Source of the DNA: Candidatus Heimdallarchaeota archaeon
GTDB taxonomy: Archaea > Asgardarchaeota > Heimdallarchaeia > Heimdallarchaeales > Heimdallarchaeaceae
Assembly (NCBI GenBank): GCA_030608385.1
Contig: JAUWEG010000007.1
Location: 1 to 46,020, forward strand
Length of the DNA stretch: 46,020 bases
Direction of reading: 5' to 3'
Numbering within the stretch: the stretch's first letter is position 1; the number at the start of each line of letters is the position of its first letter. The translations under genes were made by a program, and so were the position numbers. The notes under the pieces are model-generated. The model saw only the letters and a program-made list of their open reading frames with translations, was not told where the DNA came from and did no database searches. This document shows, piece by piece, positions 16,076-24,109 of the stretch.

Positions 16076-17881
16076 ATGCCAGATTTTGTTATCGATACAA
16101 ATTTCTATATTAGTGGGTTTCAAACTTTACCCAATACTTTCTCCAAATTTGCTAAAGCTTCCAAAGCTCTCAAATTTGAAATTCATATGACATCCTATAT
16201 TAAGAATGAAATGAGGTTTTTTCTTCAAAGGGAAATTACACCTCATGTAAATATAGTGGATGTAGATCATTCGGAATTTCAAAAGTTCCTTCACAAAGTG
16301 CATAAGCATACAACAAGTCTTCCACAAAAACCAGATTTGTCTGTTATTTACTTAGCTGATAAATTAGGCGCAACGGTTGTGAGTAGTGATTTAAAGCTTC
16401 TAGAAACAGCTGAATTGATTGAAATTCCAACACTTACAAACAGCGCATTCACCAAATTTATTATCGAAGAGAACAAAGACCCTACTTTGAATTCATTTCT
16501 TAAAGAACTGGAAAATAAGTTAATGACAGCAGAAATTCGATATTCAATTGAGAGTACAAACAGATATGATCCAGTAAAACGAATTAGAAAGATAATTGAT
16601 TCTGCTATATCTGTTATACGAACTGAATATGAAGAAAAAATGACACAGTTATCTCAAAGTGATTTACCTGAAACAGATGGCTTTTCAATTGAATCCTTAC
16701 AATTAAAGGAACTCCTTACTGAAGTTCAAAGTGATTTACAGCGCTTAGAAGATGATTTTAACTCAGGTAAATATATGGAATTAGAAGCTGAATTGTTAGC
16801 TAGAATTCGAGAAATAACTGACTATTTAGTGGATTGGAAACTTGCTATTGATAAAATAGAAGATCACATAATCTATAACGAAGCTCTTCAACTTCTAGGT
16901 CGACTACATTATTTGTCTTGCATTAGTTTAGTTGAAAATAAGAAAGTTGATCTTGCGAGAGTCTACATGGATAAATTGATCATGATATTGTTACAAAACA
17001 CAGAAGCAAACGAAAAATATGGCATTGATGTTCATTTCTTGAGGATGATTATTTTGCTTTTATCAGGACAATTTCAGAGGTTGAATTCCTACTTCACTCC
17101 AGCTTTTGAGGATGAGTGTAACGAATATCAGAGAGCTGATGTTGTCAATGTTATAAGGGCACTAATCTTGCTAACTGTTATTCTAGGAGGAGAGAAAGCT
17201 GTAGAAACAGCGAAAGATTATGATTATGATAACATTGAATTTATCAATCAACTTGGGTTTAAATTTATGCAGTTAGAAGATTTACAGAAAGCTGCATTAA
17301 TGTTTGAACAAACTTTTTACCTTTCTCTTAATTCCAAGAATAGAGGATTATGTATTGCTAGCTTAGAATATCTAGGTTGGTTATATTTCTCTGGATTTCA
17401 TCTTGCTAAATCAGTTATTCAAAATCTGTATGAAATTCTGATTAAGAAATTTCCAGAGATTAAATCTAGTTATCAAGTCAGCTTACAGGTTACTAGTAAA
17501 CCCAAAGATTTAGAGAACTTCACTTCATCTTCATATCAACCTCTTTCTGCACTAGCAATCGATCTGAAATCTCCTCTTTATTGTGTAGGAATCTCTTACA
17601 TGAAAGAGAAAAACAAAATCAAGCCGTTAATTAAAGTGATGAACTGGGGAATGATGGCTAGAATTGGTATTATAGATGAGAATCAAGAATTAATTCGAAA
17701 TGCAACTCTTGGTAATACTATTCATCTTATTGATGGTAAATTCAAAATTGTACCTGCTTCAGCTCATTTTCGAAAACAACATGATGTAGAGTTGATTTTG
17801 CATATAGATCATGTTTCCCAGCCAACAATTTTGTGCAGATCTCCTGGAGGATGGGAGTTAACAACCATTGCTGATGAGTGA
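16076..17881 (+). CDS. PIN-domain protein with long helical repeat region and C-terminal domain of unknown type
   Basis: The first 130 residues or so form a PIN nuclease-like domain: FVIDTNFYISGF with the first acidic residue, then KNEMRFF with a Glu, then KPDLSVIYLADKLGATVVSSD with the last acidic residues. All expected metal ligands appear present, so RNase activity is possible. Residues 130-260 are coiled-coil-like, and roughly 270-470 are helical hairpins resembling TPRs (for example LQKAALMFEQTFY). The last 120 residues look beta-rich and are not recognised. At 601 residues it is much larger than usual PIN proteins (120-220). ATG 16076 is chosen; TTG 16073 directly precedes it. Confidence 0.7.
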   Translation: MPDFVIDTNFYISGFQTLPNTFSKFAKASKALKFEIHMTSYIKNEMRFFLQREITPHVNIVDVDHSEFQKFLHKVHKHTTSLPQKPDLSVIYLADKLGATVVSSDLKLLETAELIEIPTLTNSAFTKFIIEENKDPTLNSFLKELENKLMTAEIRYSIESTNRYDPVKRIRKIIDSAISVIRTEYEEKMTQLSQSDLPETDGFSIESLQLKELLTEVQSDLQRLEDDFNSGKYMELEAELLARIREITDYLVDWKLAIDKIEDHIIYNEALQLLGRLHYLSCISLVENKKVDLARVYMDKLIMILLQNTEANEKYGIDVHFLRMIILLLSGQFQRLNSYFTPAFEDECNEYQRADVVNVIRALILLTVILGGEKAVETAKDYDYDNIEFINQLGFKFMQLEDLQKAALMFEQTFYLSLNSKNRGLCIASLEYLGWLYFSGFHLAKSVIQNLYEILIKKFPEIKSSYQVSLQVTSKPKDLENFTSSSYQPLSALAIDLKSPLYCVGISYMKEKNKIKPLIKVMNWGMMARIGIIDENQELIRNATLGNTIHLIDGKFKIVPASAHFRKQHDVELILHIDHVSQPTILCRSPGGWELTTIADE

Positions 17882-17905
17882 ATTGACACTAATACTTCCG
17901 AAATT

Positions 17906-17915
17906 CTTTTTATAG
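17906..17915 (+). promoter_or_regulatory. TATA-like element for the KaiC-like gene
   Basis: CTTTTTATAG is centred about 24 bases before ATG 17935, consistent with a leaderless transcript separate from the PIN gene. Confidence 0.45.
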
Positions 17916-17934
17916 TTAATGCAGAAGAGAACAT

Positions 17935-18654
17935 ATGGAAGTAGTTGAAACAGGGATAATTGGGTTAGATGGAATTCTTGGAGGAGGACTACCTAAAGGT
18001 AGAACTATTCTAGTTGCAGGTCCTGCTGGAGCAGGAAAATCCACATTTGGTATGCAATTTCTTTATCATGGTATCGTATCAGGTGGAGAAAGTGGAATTT
18101 TTGTTTCATTTGATGAACATCCCGAGCATGTACGAGAAGAAACTTTGAATTTTGGTTGGAACCTAAATGATATTGAAAAGGATAATTTACTTGTAATAAT
18201 TGATGGTTTTAGCCCTAGAGCTGGTGTCAGTTCTGAAGAGAAATATCAAACACCTGTAGATGTTGACGAACTTATTACACAGTTAGTAGAAATAATTGAT
18301 AAAACTTCAGCTGAAAGAGTTGTCATTGATAGTATAACAGCTTTAGCTTTATCTATGTCAAATGAACAACAAATCAGGAAACAAATTCTCAAACTCAGTG
18401 CAGTTATGTCTTCTTTAGAATGTACAACAATCTTAACTAGTGAAATGAGGGGTGGAGTAGTTAGTCGATTCGGTGTTGAAGAATTCATGAGTCAAGGAGT
18501 CATCGTCCTGAATTATGAATATAGAAATAATGTTGCTATACGCAGTATGAATATCCGTAAAATGCGTGGTTTGAAACACGAAATGTCTGAAAGACCATTT
18601 GCTATAACTCCAAATGGTATAGAAGTTTATGCAAGTGAGCAATTCTACTTTTAG
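17935..18654 (+). CDS. KaiC/RadA-like single-domain ATPase
   Basis: The 239-residue protein begins GIIGLDGILGGGLPKGRT, the hallmark of the archaeal KaiC-like branch of the RecA superfamily. Walker A is GPAGAGKST (29-37), a Glu-rich catalytic region is at FVSFDEHPE, and Walker B is RVVIDSITAL. Only one KaiC domain is present, without the second domain or the phosphorylation-site region of cyanobacterial KaiC. Such proteins are common and mostly uncharacterised in archaea; roles in signalling or complex assembly are proposed for relatives. It lies just upstream of the eS17 gene, which seems to have its own promoter. Confidence 0.88.
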   Translation: MEVVETGIIGLDGILGGGLPKGRTILVAGPAGAGKSTFGMQFLYHGIVSGGESGIFVSFDEHPEHVREETLNFGWNLNDIEKDNLLVIIDGFSPRAGVSSEEKYQTPVDVDELITQLVEIIDKTSAERVVIDSITALALSMSNEQQIRKQILKLSAVMSSLECTTILTSEMRGGVVSRFGVEEFMSQGVIVLNYEYRNNVAIRSMNIRKMRGLKHEMSERPFAITPNGIEVYASEQFYF

Positions 18655-18683
18655 CTTTGTGTAAAATCTGACTCATAGTAAGG

Positions 18684-18692
18684 TTTAAAATA
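18684..18692 (+). promoter_or_regulatory. TATA-like element for the eS17 gene
   Basis: TTTAAAATA lies about 34 bases before ATG 18722, giving a leader of around 8 bases that contains GTGAT. Confidence 0.4.
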
Positions 18693-18721
18693 AGCTGTTA
18701 GATGCACCAGATAGTGATTAA

Positions 18722-18940
18722 ATGGGTAATATTCGAACAAGCCAAGTAAAACGGTTATCCAAACAAATTGTGAGAGATTTTCATGATCAACTCAATACAG
18801 AGTTTGAAAACAACAAACATGTAGTTGAAGAAGTTTGTACCACAATGTCTAAGAAGATGCGAAACCTGATAGCTGGTTATGTTACACGCATTATGAGACA
18901 ATTCAAAGATCAAAAAATACAAGTTTTAGAAGAACTCTAA
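18722..18940 (+). CDS. rps17e: Small ribosomal subunit protein eS17
   Basis: This 72-residue protein starts MGNIRTSQVKRLSKQIV and contains FENNKHVVEE, MSKKMRNLIAGYVTRI and a basic tail. The eS17 signature MGNIRTS...KR and the RNxIAGYxTR motif are both present, and the length is typical of archaeal versions (60-75). The protein is a 30S subunit component shared by archaea and eukaryotes and absent from bacteria. It is not in a ribosomal protein operon here. T-rich tracts follow the stop. Confidence 0.93.
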   Translation: MGNIRTSQVKRLSKQIVRDFHDQLNTEFENNKHVVEEVCTTMSKKMRNLIAGYVTRIMRQFKDQKIQVLEEL

Positions 18941-19000
18941 GTTCTTTTGTAGATTTCCTTTTATCTACTCTTTCTTAAGAAAGCCAATGATTCAAGGAAA

Positions 19001-19009
19001 ATATATATA
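19001..19009 (+). promoter_or_regulatory. TATA-like element for the membrane esterase gene
   Basis: ATATATATA is centred 28 bases before ATG 19033, preceded by a purine-rich AAGGAAA that could act as a BRE. A leaderless transcript is implied. Confidence 0.5.
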
Positions 19010-19032
19010 CTGACAGAAAGAGACACTCTTCA

Positions 19033-20772
19033 ATGAAGAGGCTACCTTTGTATTCAAAGCTTGCTGCATTGTTCCTGAATTTCTTTTGTTTAGTAACAGG
19101 TATTATTTATTTTGCTTATCCAAATAATTCACATTTTTGGAATTTTGCAGGAATCGTCTATATCTTAACTATTCTCTTTGACAGCTCTATTATTCTTTAT
19201 GTGGGTAAGAAAATTAATCCCGAAATGAAACTTGTAAAAGGGTTTAGAATCGCTTCTTATGGATACTATTGCTTTATAGCTGTTGCTTATCTCCTCATTT
19301 TCTTTGTTAACTTTATTGGATATGGACCTAATCCTAGTGCAAATGTTGCATTTGGAATTATTGTTGTTGGTAGCTATTTGGGGACCTTAATTTATCCTTC
19401 AATTTTAATTACATTCTTCCTTCTTAAGTTGAATAAAGAAACGTTAGATTATTCAGAGAAAATTACTTCAGAGAAAAAATCGTTGAAGAATATAATTTTA
19501 CTAATTCTTAGAACAATTATAGTGCTAATCAGTATAATTTCTCTCTCAATAGGCGTTTTAATAGTTATAACAATAATTAACCCAAATTTGTTAAGGTTTT
19601 TCGGTTTCGGGTTAGGTGTTTTTGCTGCTCAAACTGGTCTTTTTTTTGGTCTAGGATGTGTAGCTTCAACATTTCTAATATTATATACAATTCGAAGGTT
19701 TACAAAATTTTTTAAAACTAAACTGATATCTATTTCATTTTTAGGATTTACAATAGCAATATTATGTTTTATTCCATTATTTTCAACTCCATCATTCAGT
19801 GCTGCAGCGTATATTGATTTCTCAGAAGCATATAATCCATATTTTGGAGGAAGTTGGGAAACTACAATCGATTCGTCTGGTTTCAAGGATTTCTTTTTGA
19901 AAAATCCATTTCAACTAACTGGGTATTTTCTAGGTAGTGGAAATCCTTCTTGTGTCATTATTCCGGATATAATGTATTTTGATGGAAGCACTAGTAATTA
20001 TTCTGTAGATCAGAATATTCAACTCTTCTTTGATGCATATTTACCCCCTAATAGTGGTGTTGGATTGCCTGGTGAAAATTCAACGATTATTAGAATACAT
20101 GGTGGTGGTTGGGTTCTTGGTGATAAGAATTTAATGAACATAAGAATGATGAATAGATATCTGGCTGCTCAAGGATATTGTGTGTTTGATATTCAGTATG
20201 GATTAAATAACGTGTCTAATCTGATGGGAGGATTTTCAGTAGGTCCTGAATATGTTTTTGGTAATTTTACACTGGATGATATGATGCGACATATTGGTAA
20301 TTTTACTCTGTTCTTAGAAACTCATTCTTCTGAATATGGGTCTAATCTTAATTCAGTTTTCTTTTCAGGAGGTTCAGCAGGAGGTCAACTTGCCGGTGCT
20401 GTGGCTTTAAGCATAGATTCTGGAAATTATACTAGTACTTTTTCCAATGCAATGACAATAAAAGGATTGATTCCTTATTATCCTGCAAACAATATCACTG
20501 CAGATTTTGCCTTTGGTAGTAAAGCAGAATGGGCTGATCCAAATCTTTTAGTAGTATCTGACTCGCCTCCAAGTTTAATATTCCAAGGAGCTAAAGATAA
20601 CTTAATCAGAGAATCTTTAAGGTTTCAGAAAACATATAGTGATTTGGGAAGAAGCGATTGTGCAGTATTAATATTTCCATTTGCTGGTCACGCAAATGAT
20701 CTTTACTTCTCTGGGTACTATAATCAAGTGTTTCTCTATTATATGGAGCGGTTTTTGTATCTGTACCATTAA
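19033..20772 (+). CDS. Seven-helix membrane protein fused to an alpha/beta-hydrolase (HSL/BD-FAE-type esterase)
   Basis: The N-terminal ~250 residues of this 579-residue protein hold about seven hydrophobic helices. The rest is an alpha/beta hydrolase with the oxyanion motif HGGGW (from residue 356), nucleophile motif GGSAGG (Ser448), acid in GAKDN (Asp522) and His553 in FAGHAND. The complete triad argues for an active carboxylesterase or lipase. With seven helices and a cytoplasmic N-terminus, the hydrolase would face outside; N-x-T sequons in that domain (NFTL, NYTS, NITA) agree. The natural substrate is unknown. Fusion of this enzyme class to a polytopic domain is unusual. It has its own promoter. 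Confidence 0.82.
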   Translation: MKRLPLYSKLAALFLNFFCLVTGIIYFAYPNNSHFWNFAGIVYILTILFDSSIILYVGKKINPEMKLVKGFRIASYGYYCFIAVAYLLIFFVNFIGYGPNPSANVAFGIIVVGSYLGTLIYPSILITFFLLKLNKETLDYSEKITSEKKSLKNIILLILRTIIVLISIISLSIGVLIVITIINPNLLRFFGFGLGVFAAQTGLFFGLGCVASTFLILYTIRRFTKFFKTKLISISFLGFTIAILCFIPLFSTPSFSAAAYIDFSEAYNPYFGGSWETTIDSSGFKDFFLKNPFQLTGYFLGSGNPSCVIIPDIMYFDGSTSNYSVDQNIQLFFDAYLPPNSGVGLPGENSTIIRIHGGGWVLGDKNLMNIRMMNRYLAAQGYCVFDIQYGLNNVSNLMGGFSVGPEYVFGNFTLDDMMRHIGNFTLFLETHSSEYGSNLNSVFFSGGSAGGQLAGAVALSIDSGNYTSTFSNAMTIKGLIPYYPANNITADFAFGSKAEWADPNLLVVSDSPPSLIFQGAKDNLIRESLRFQKTYSDLGRSDCAVLIFPFAGHANDLYFSGYYNQVFLYYMERFLYLYH

Positions 20773-20862
20773 CCTCTATCCCTATTACTTAGTTAATTCG
20801 AATAGCATCAAACACTAGAGATTTGGGAAAAAGATATTAACTTAGTAGCTGAAAAGCTTATC

Positions 20863-22110
20863 ATGCCATTTAGTTCTCGAATACCGAATTTTCACAATCT
20901 CTCACTAGAAGAAAAACGAAATAAGATTGTAGATTTATGCAAATTATCTAGTGAAGAAATTGCTCTTCTAAAAGGACAAGGTATAAAGGATGAAACTCTT
21001 AGTTACATGATTGAGAATGTGATTGGTAGAGTTGTTTTGCCATTAGGCATTGCAACCAATTTCACAGTCAATGAAAGAGATCATCTTGTCCCAATGGCAA
21101 TGGAAGAGTCTTCTGTTGTAGCAGCTGCAAGTCACGCAGCAAAAATAGCTAGAAAGAAGGGAGGATTTAGAGTAGAATATTCAGGTTCGATAGCCATTGG
21201 ACAAATCCAAATATTAGGTGTAGATGATTTCAAAACAGCTTCTTCAAACATTCTTAGTAATAAAGATAACTTACTAGAACTTGCTAATTCAACAAATGAG
21301 ATATTAGTAGATCTAGGAGGTGGAGCCAAAGATATTGAGATTCGGGAAGTAGATGGAAAGCTTGAGAAATACATGATCATTCATTTGATTGTAGACGTAA
21401 AAGATGCTATGGGCGCAAATGCAGTTAATACAATGTTAGAGAAAATCAAATCTGAGATTGAAAACTTATCTTCTGGTAAAGTTTTACTTAAAATAATCTC
21501 TAATTATGCAGTTCGAAGATTAGTTAAAGTTACAGCTGTTTTTGATAAGGAAGATTTGGGTGGAGAAGATATTGTTGATAAAATTCTTTTAGCACATGAT
21601 TTTGCAGACCATGATATTTACAGATGTACAACTCATAATAAAGGTATTATGAATGGAATAACAGCTGTTTTACTAGCTACAGGTAATGATTCAAGAGCTG
21701 TAGAAGCAGGAGCTCATGCCTTTGCAGTAAAAGAAGGAAGATACAGATCATTGTCTAGATTTGAGAAGAATAAAGATGGTGATTTAGTAGGTTATCTTGA
21801 AGTACCAACTTTTGTAGGAATTCTTGGTGGTGCAATGAATGTTAATCCAATTTACAAACTTTCTTTCAAAATAATGGGGATCAGTAGTGCGAAGGAATTT
21901 GCAGAAGTATTAGGCGCAGTAGGTTTAGCTCAAAATCTGGCAGCACTTAGGGCGTTGTGTTCAGAAGGAATTCAAAAAGGTCATATGAACTTGCATGCAA
22001 GAAATATAGCAATTACTGCTGGAGCAAAAGGTGAAAATATTGAAAGAATTGCTCAAAAAATGATGAAAGAAGAAAAAATATCTTTTGACAGAGCAAAAGA
22101 ACTACTTTAG
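20863..22110 (+). CDS. hmgA: Hydroxymethylglutaryl-CoA reductase, class II
   Basis: This enzyme makes mevalonate from HMG-CoA for isoprenoid lipids. The 415-residue sequence is of the class II (Pseudomonas mevalonii-like) form: SRIPNFHNLSLEEKR at the N-terminus, MIENVIGRVVLPLGIATNF, MEESSVVAAASHAAK with the catalytic Glu, DAMGANAVNTM, HNKGIMNG with the catalytic Lys, ATGNDSRAVEAGAHA with the catalytic Asp, and GHMNLHARNIA with the catalytic His. It lacks any membrane anchor. Class II is found mainly in bacteria and in a minority of archaea such as Archaeoglobus and Thermoplasmatales, where transfer from bacteria is thought likely. The genome context suggests a biosynthetic role; no other mevalonate-pathway gene is adjacent. 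Confidence 0.95.
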   Translation: MPFSSRIPNFHNLSLEEKRNKIVDLCKLSSEEIALLKGQGIKDETLSYMIENVIGRVVLPLGIATNFTVNERDHLVPMAMEESSVVAAASHAAKIARKKGGFRVEYSGSIAIGQIQILGVDDFKTASSNILSNKDNLLELANSTNEILVDLGGGAKDIEIREVDGKLEKYMIIHLIVDVKDAMGANAVNTMLEKIKSEIENLSSGKVLLKIISNYAVRRLVKVTAVFDKEDLGGEDIVDKILLAHDFADHDIYRCTTHNKGIMNGITAVLLATGNDSRAVEAGAHAFAVKEGRYRSLSRFEKNKDGDLVGYLEVPTFVGILGGAMNVNPIYKLSFKIMGISSAKEFAEVLGAVGLAQNLAALRALCSEGIQKGHMNLHARNIAITAGAKGENIERIAQKMMKEEKISFDRAKELL

Positions 22111-22136
22111 ATGTTAAACTAGAGAAAATATGAAAA

Positions 22137-22145
22137 ACTTTTATT
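22137..22145 (+). promoter_or_regulatory. TATA-like element for the nucleoside phosphorylase gene
   Basis: ACTTTTATT is centred 26 bases before ATG 22167. This supports a leaderless mRNA starting at that ATG instead of TTG 22158. Confidence 0.45.
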
Positions 22146-22166
22146 CTAATCTGCTTATTGAGAATT

Positions 22167-23000
22167 ATGGATAAAGAAAAAACTAAGATAGAAGCAGATA
22201 AACCTGTCTTCGAAGAGGGAAAACAATATCATATTGAATGCAAACCTGGAGATTTGAAAGGGCCTGTACTTCTTCCAGGAGATCCTGAGAGAGCGAGAAG
22301 AATAGCTGAAACATGGGAGGAATTTAAAGAAATTGCAGCTCATAGACAATACTATTCCTATACAGGTAAAGTTCATGGAGTTCCGATTAGCGTTACATCT
22401 ACAGGTATTGGAACACCCGCTTGTGAAATAGCAATTACTGAATTGCTCAATATTGGATGTGATACATTCATAAGAGTAGGTTCTACAGGTGCTATTCAAC
22501 CAAGATTAGAATTGGGAGATCTAATAATTAACACAGCTGCAGTCAAGATGGAGGGATCTAGCAAATATTATGTGCCAGCAGATTACCCAGCTTCAGCTCA
22601 CTATGAAGTTGTTCTAGCGCTTATAGAAGCATGTGAAGTTCTAGGATTTACTTATCATTTAGGAATAGCTGCCTCATCTTCCAGTTTTTATCTAGGTCAA
22701 GGAAGACCAGGATATAAAGGTTATAAGATATCAAAAACAGATAAAATTGTCCCGGATCTCCAAAAGATGGGGGTAATGAATCTCGAAATGGAAGCGTCAC
22801 ATATATTTACACTAGGTCAAATCTATGGAGCTAGAACTGGGGCTATTTGTGCCGTTTATGCAAACAGAGTTACTAATGAATTTGGAGCAAAAGGAGAAAA
22901 AGAAGCAATAGCAGCTGCAAATTATGCAGTCAAAGTTCTAGCAGAAATGGATGAAGAAAAAAGCAATAAAGGGACAAAGCATTGGTACAGAATGAAATGA
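22167..23000 (+). CDS. Nucleoside phosphorylase, uridine phosphorylase-like (PNP/UDP family)
   Basis: The 277-residue enzyme would cleave nucleosides with phosphate to a free base and ribose 1-phosphate. Family motifs are LLPGDPERARRIA at the phosphate site, STGIGTPACEIAITEL, RVGSTGAIQPRLELGD, and NLEMEAS contacting the ribose. The RVGSTGAIQ form is closer to uridine phosphorylases (RIGTTGAIQ) than to purine enzymes. The base-specificity segment (GQGRPGYKGY) does not match the usual QxRYD pattern, so the substrate remains open. ATG 22167 is chosen on promoter spacing. Confidence 0.85.
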   Translation: MDKEKTKIEADKPVFEEGKQYHIECKPGDLKGPVLLPGDPERARRIAETWEEFKEIAAHRQYYSYTGKVHGVPISVTSTGIGTPACEIAITELLNIGCDTFIRVGSTGAIQPRLELGDLIINTAAVKMEGSSKYYVPADYPASAHYEVVLALIEACEVLGFTYHLGIAASSSSFYLGQGRPGYKGYKISKTDKIVPDLQKMGVMNLEMEASHIFTLGQIYGARTGAICAVYANRVTNEFGAKGEKEAIAAANYAVKVLAEMDEEKSNKGTKHWYRMK

Positions 23001-23197
23001 ATGGGATTTTGATAAATGGCTTTTAATTAATTAAACAACTAACTAATTAACTTTTGAGGGAGGGAGGGTGAATCCCTGCAAAATGAGTGTAGGGATTCAC
23101 CAATATACCTTCCTTTTAAACTTTATAAACTCTTCGCAAAAGGCGACAAGAACCACTAAAACCTTGTTTTTTGGGAGTATTAAGACATATTTGCATA
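23001..23197. other. Convergent intergenic region with G-rich tract and hairpin
   Basis: This 197-base gap lies between the 3' ends of the phosphorylase and the ESCRT-II-like gene. It starts with TTAATTAATTAA-like sequence, then a G-rich run and a perfect hairpin (reported separately). Two TATA-like stretches follow (CTTTTAAACTTTATAAACTC, 23113-23132). The final part has ACAAG and CTTGT (23148-23167) ahead of a run of six T ending at 23172, terminator-like on the plus strand. No open reading frame or tRNA is apparent. A small RNA starting near 23150 is conceivable but unproven. Confidence 0.4.
23058..23101. repeat. G-triplet tract leading into an 11-bp perfect inverted repeat
   Basis: GGGAGGGAGGG at 23058-23068 runs into GGTGAATCCCT (23067-23077). 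After a 13-base spacer, AGGGATTCACC (23091-23101) pairs with it perfectly. The G-rich composition contrasts with the AT-rich surroundings. It could end transcription from both sides, be part of a structured RNA, or be a dispersed element. Confidence 0.6.
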
Positions 23198-23941
23198 TTA
23201 CATTTTAGCAATGCCAGGGAAGTAGTAATCCCCAGATTCTTCTTCCAGTATTGCTAAATCCATCTTCATCATCAATGTCATCGTGCTTTGAGCTCTTTCC
23301 ATTGACCATCCTAAATGACTTGCAACCTTGTCAACTGATAATGCTGGTAATCCTGTAGCTAGCATTAATATCTCTTGTATATCATTTGACATTTCGATTG
23401 GTTTGAATCTTATCAAAACCTCTTCTTCTCCAAGATCTACTTTTGGTGGAATTACTTCTTTCTCTTCCAATTTGCGTATAACTTCTAAAATTTCTCCTGT
23501 TCCTACCTTCCAGTTTGGTCTTGTTTCCCTGAAGTAATCTATGAGGTTTACAACTGTAATTGCACTACCAATATCTTCTAGTTCTTCAGTTCCTATAACC
23601 ATTATTTCTTGAACAAGTTTTTGTTTGAATTCATCTTTACCAAACAACATTGGAGTTTTTACTTTGCCTGCAGTTCCTATTGTTTCTGCCATCCCTGCTC
23701 TTTTACGAAGTTCAAGTACCTTACCAACTAGCATTTTAGAAGCTATAAGATCTTTTTCTGATTTCTTTTCAATCCTCTCTATTCCTTCTTCAAAGACTTC
23801 TTTCCTTCTGTCTTCATCTTGCCTTTGAGCATCCTTTAACCCTGCATCAAATGATTTGTAGGCATCTGAAATATCTGAGCGAAGGTCCTTTTTTTCTTCT
23901 TTTTGCTTCTTTTGTTTACCATTTTTTTTATCAGGTACCAT
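23198..23941 (-). CDS. ESCRT-II EAP30-domain protein (Vps22/Vps36-like)
   Basis: I recognise this as a probable Asgard ESCRT-II subunit; eukaryotic ESCRT-II bridges ESCRT-I and ESCRT-III on membranes. The N-terminal ~80 residues are highly charged and helical (KKNGKQKKQKEEKKD...), as in the coiled N-terminus of Vps22. MAETIGTAGKVKTP resembles the MCATIGVDPLAS segment of human SNF8. After it come two winged-helix-like modules. The end, LGWSMERAQSTM...DYYFPGIAKM, matches the LKWETERARQVL...HYWLPALF end of SNF8. ATG 23941 is preferred over ATG 23965 because a TATA-like element lies about 30 bases upstream, giving 247 residues. No other ESCRT gene is adjacent. Assignment is by eye. Confidence 0.72.
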   Translation of the reverse strand: MVPDKKNGKQKKQKEEKKDLRSDISDAYKSFDAGLKDAQRQDEDRRKEVFEEGIERIEKKSEKDLIASKMLVGKVLELRKRAGMAETIGTAGKVKTPMLFGKDEFKQKLVQEIMVIGTEELEDIGSAITVVNLIDYFRETRPNWKVGTGEILEVIRKLEEKEVIPPKVDLGEEEVLIRFKPIEMSNDIQEILMLATGLPALSVDKVASHLGWSMERAQSTMTLMMKMDLAILEEESGDYYFPGIAKM

Positions 23942-23967
23942 TAGTATCAAGATGAATCTACCCATCC

Positions 23968-23975
23968 TTATATAA
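23968..23975 (-). promoter_or_regulatory. TATA-like element for the ESCRT-II-like gene
   Basis: TTATATAA lies about 30 bases before ATG 23941 but only 3-10 bases before ATG 23965. The spacing supports the downstream start. Confidence 0.5.
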
Positions 23976-24109
23976 AAAAATATTCAATTAAGTACATCAA
24001 AAAGTTTTTAGTTATTATGAAGTTACGCCATAATTGAAGAAGAGAATAATGAAATAACCTTTGGGTAAATTACTTTATTTTTAGTACTCAAAATTACAAG
24101 GCGTAAATA

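Noticed and set aside
17935-18654. Circadian KaiC clock gene
   Set aside because: Only one KaiC domain is present, with no KaiA/KaiB partners; single-domain KaiC-like ATPases are common in archaea and not clocks.
23001-23197. tRNA or other standard RNA gene in the convergent gap
   Set aside because: No cloverleaf, T-loop consensus or known RNA signature could be found; only a hairpin and terminator-like tract are visible.
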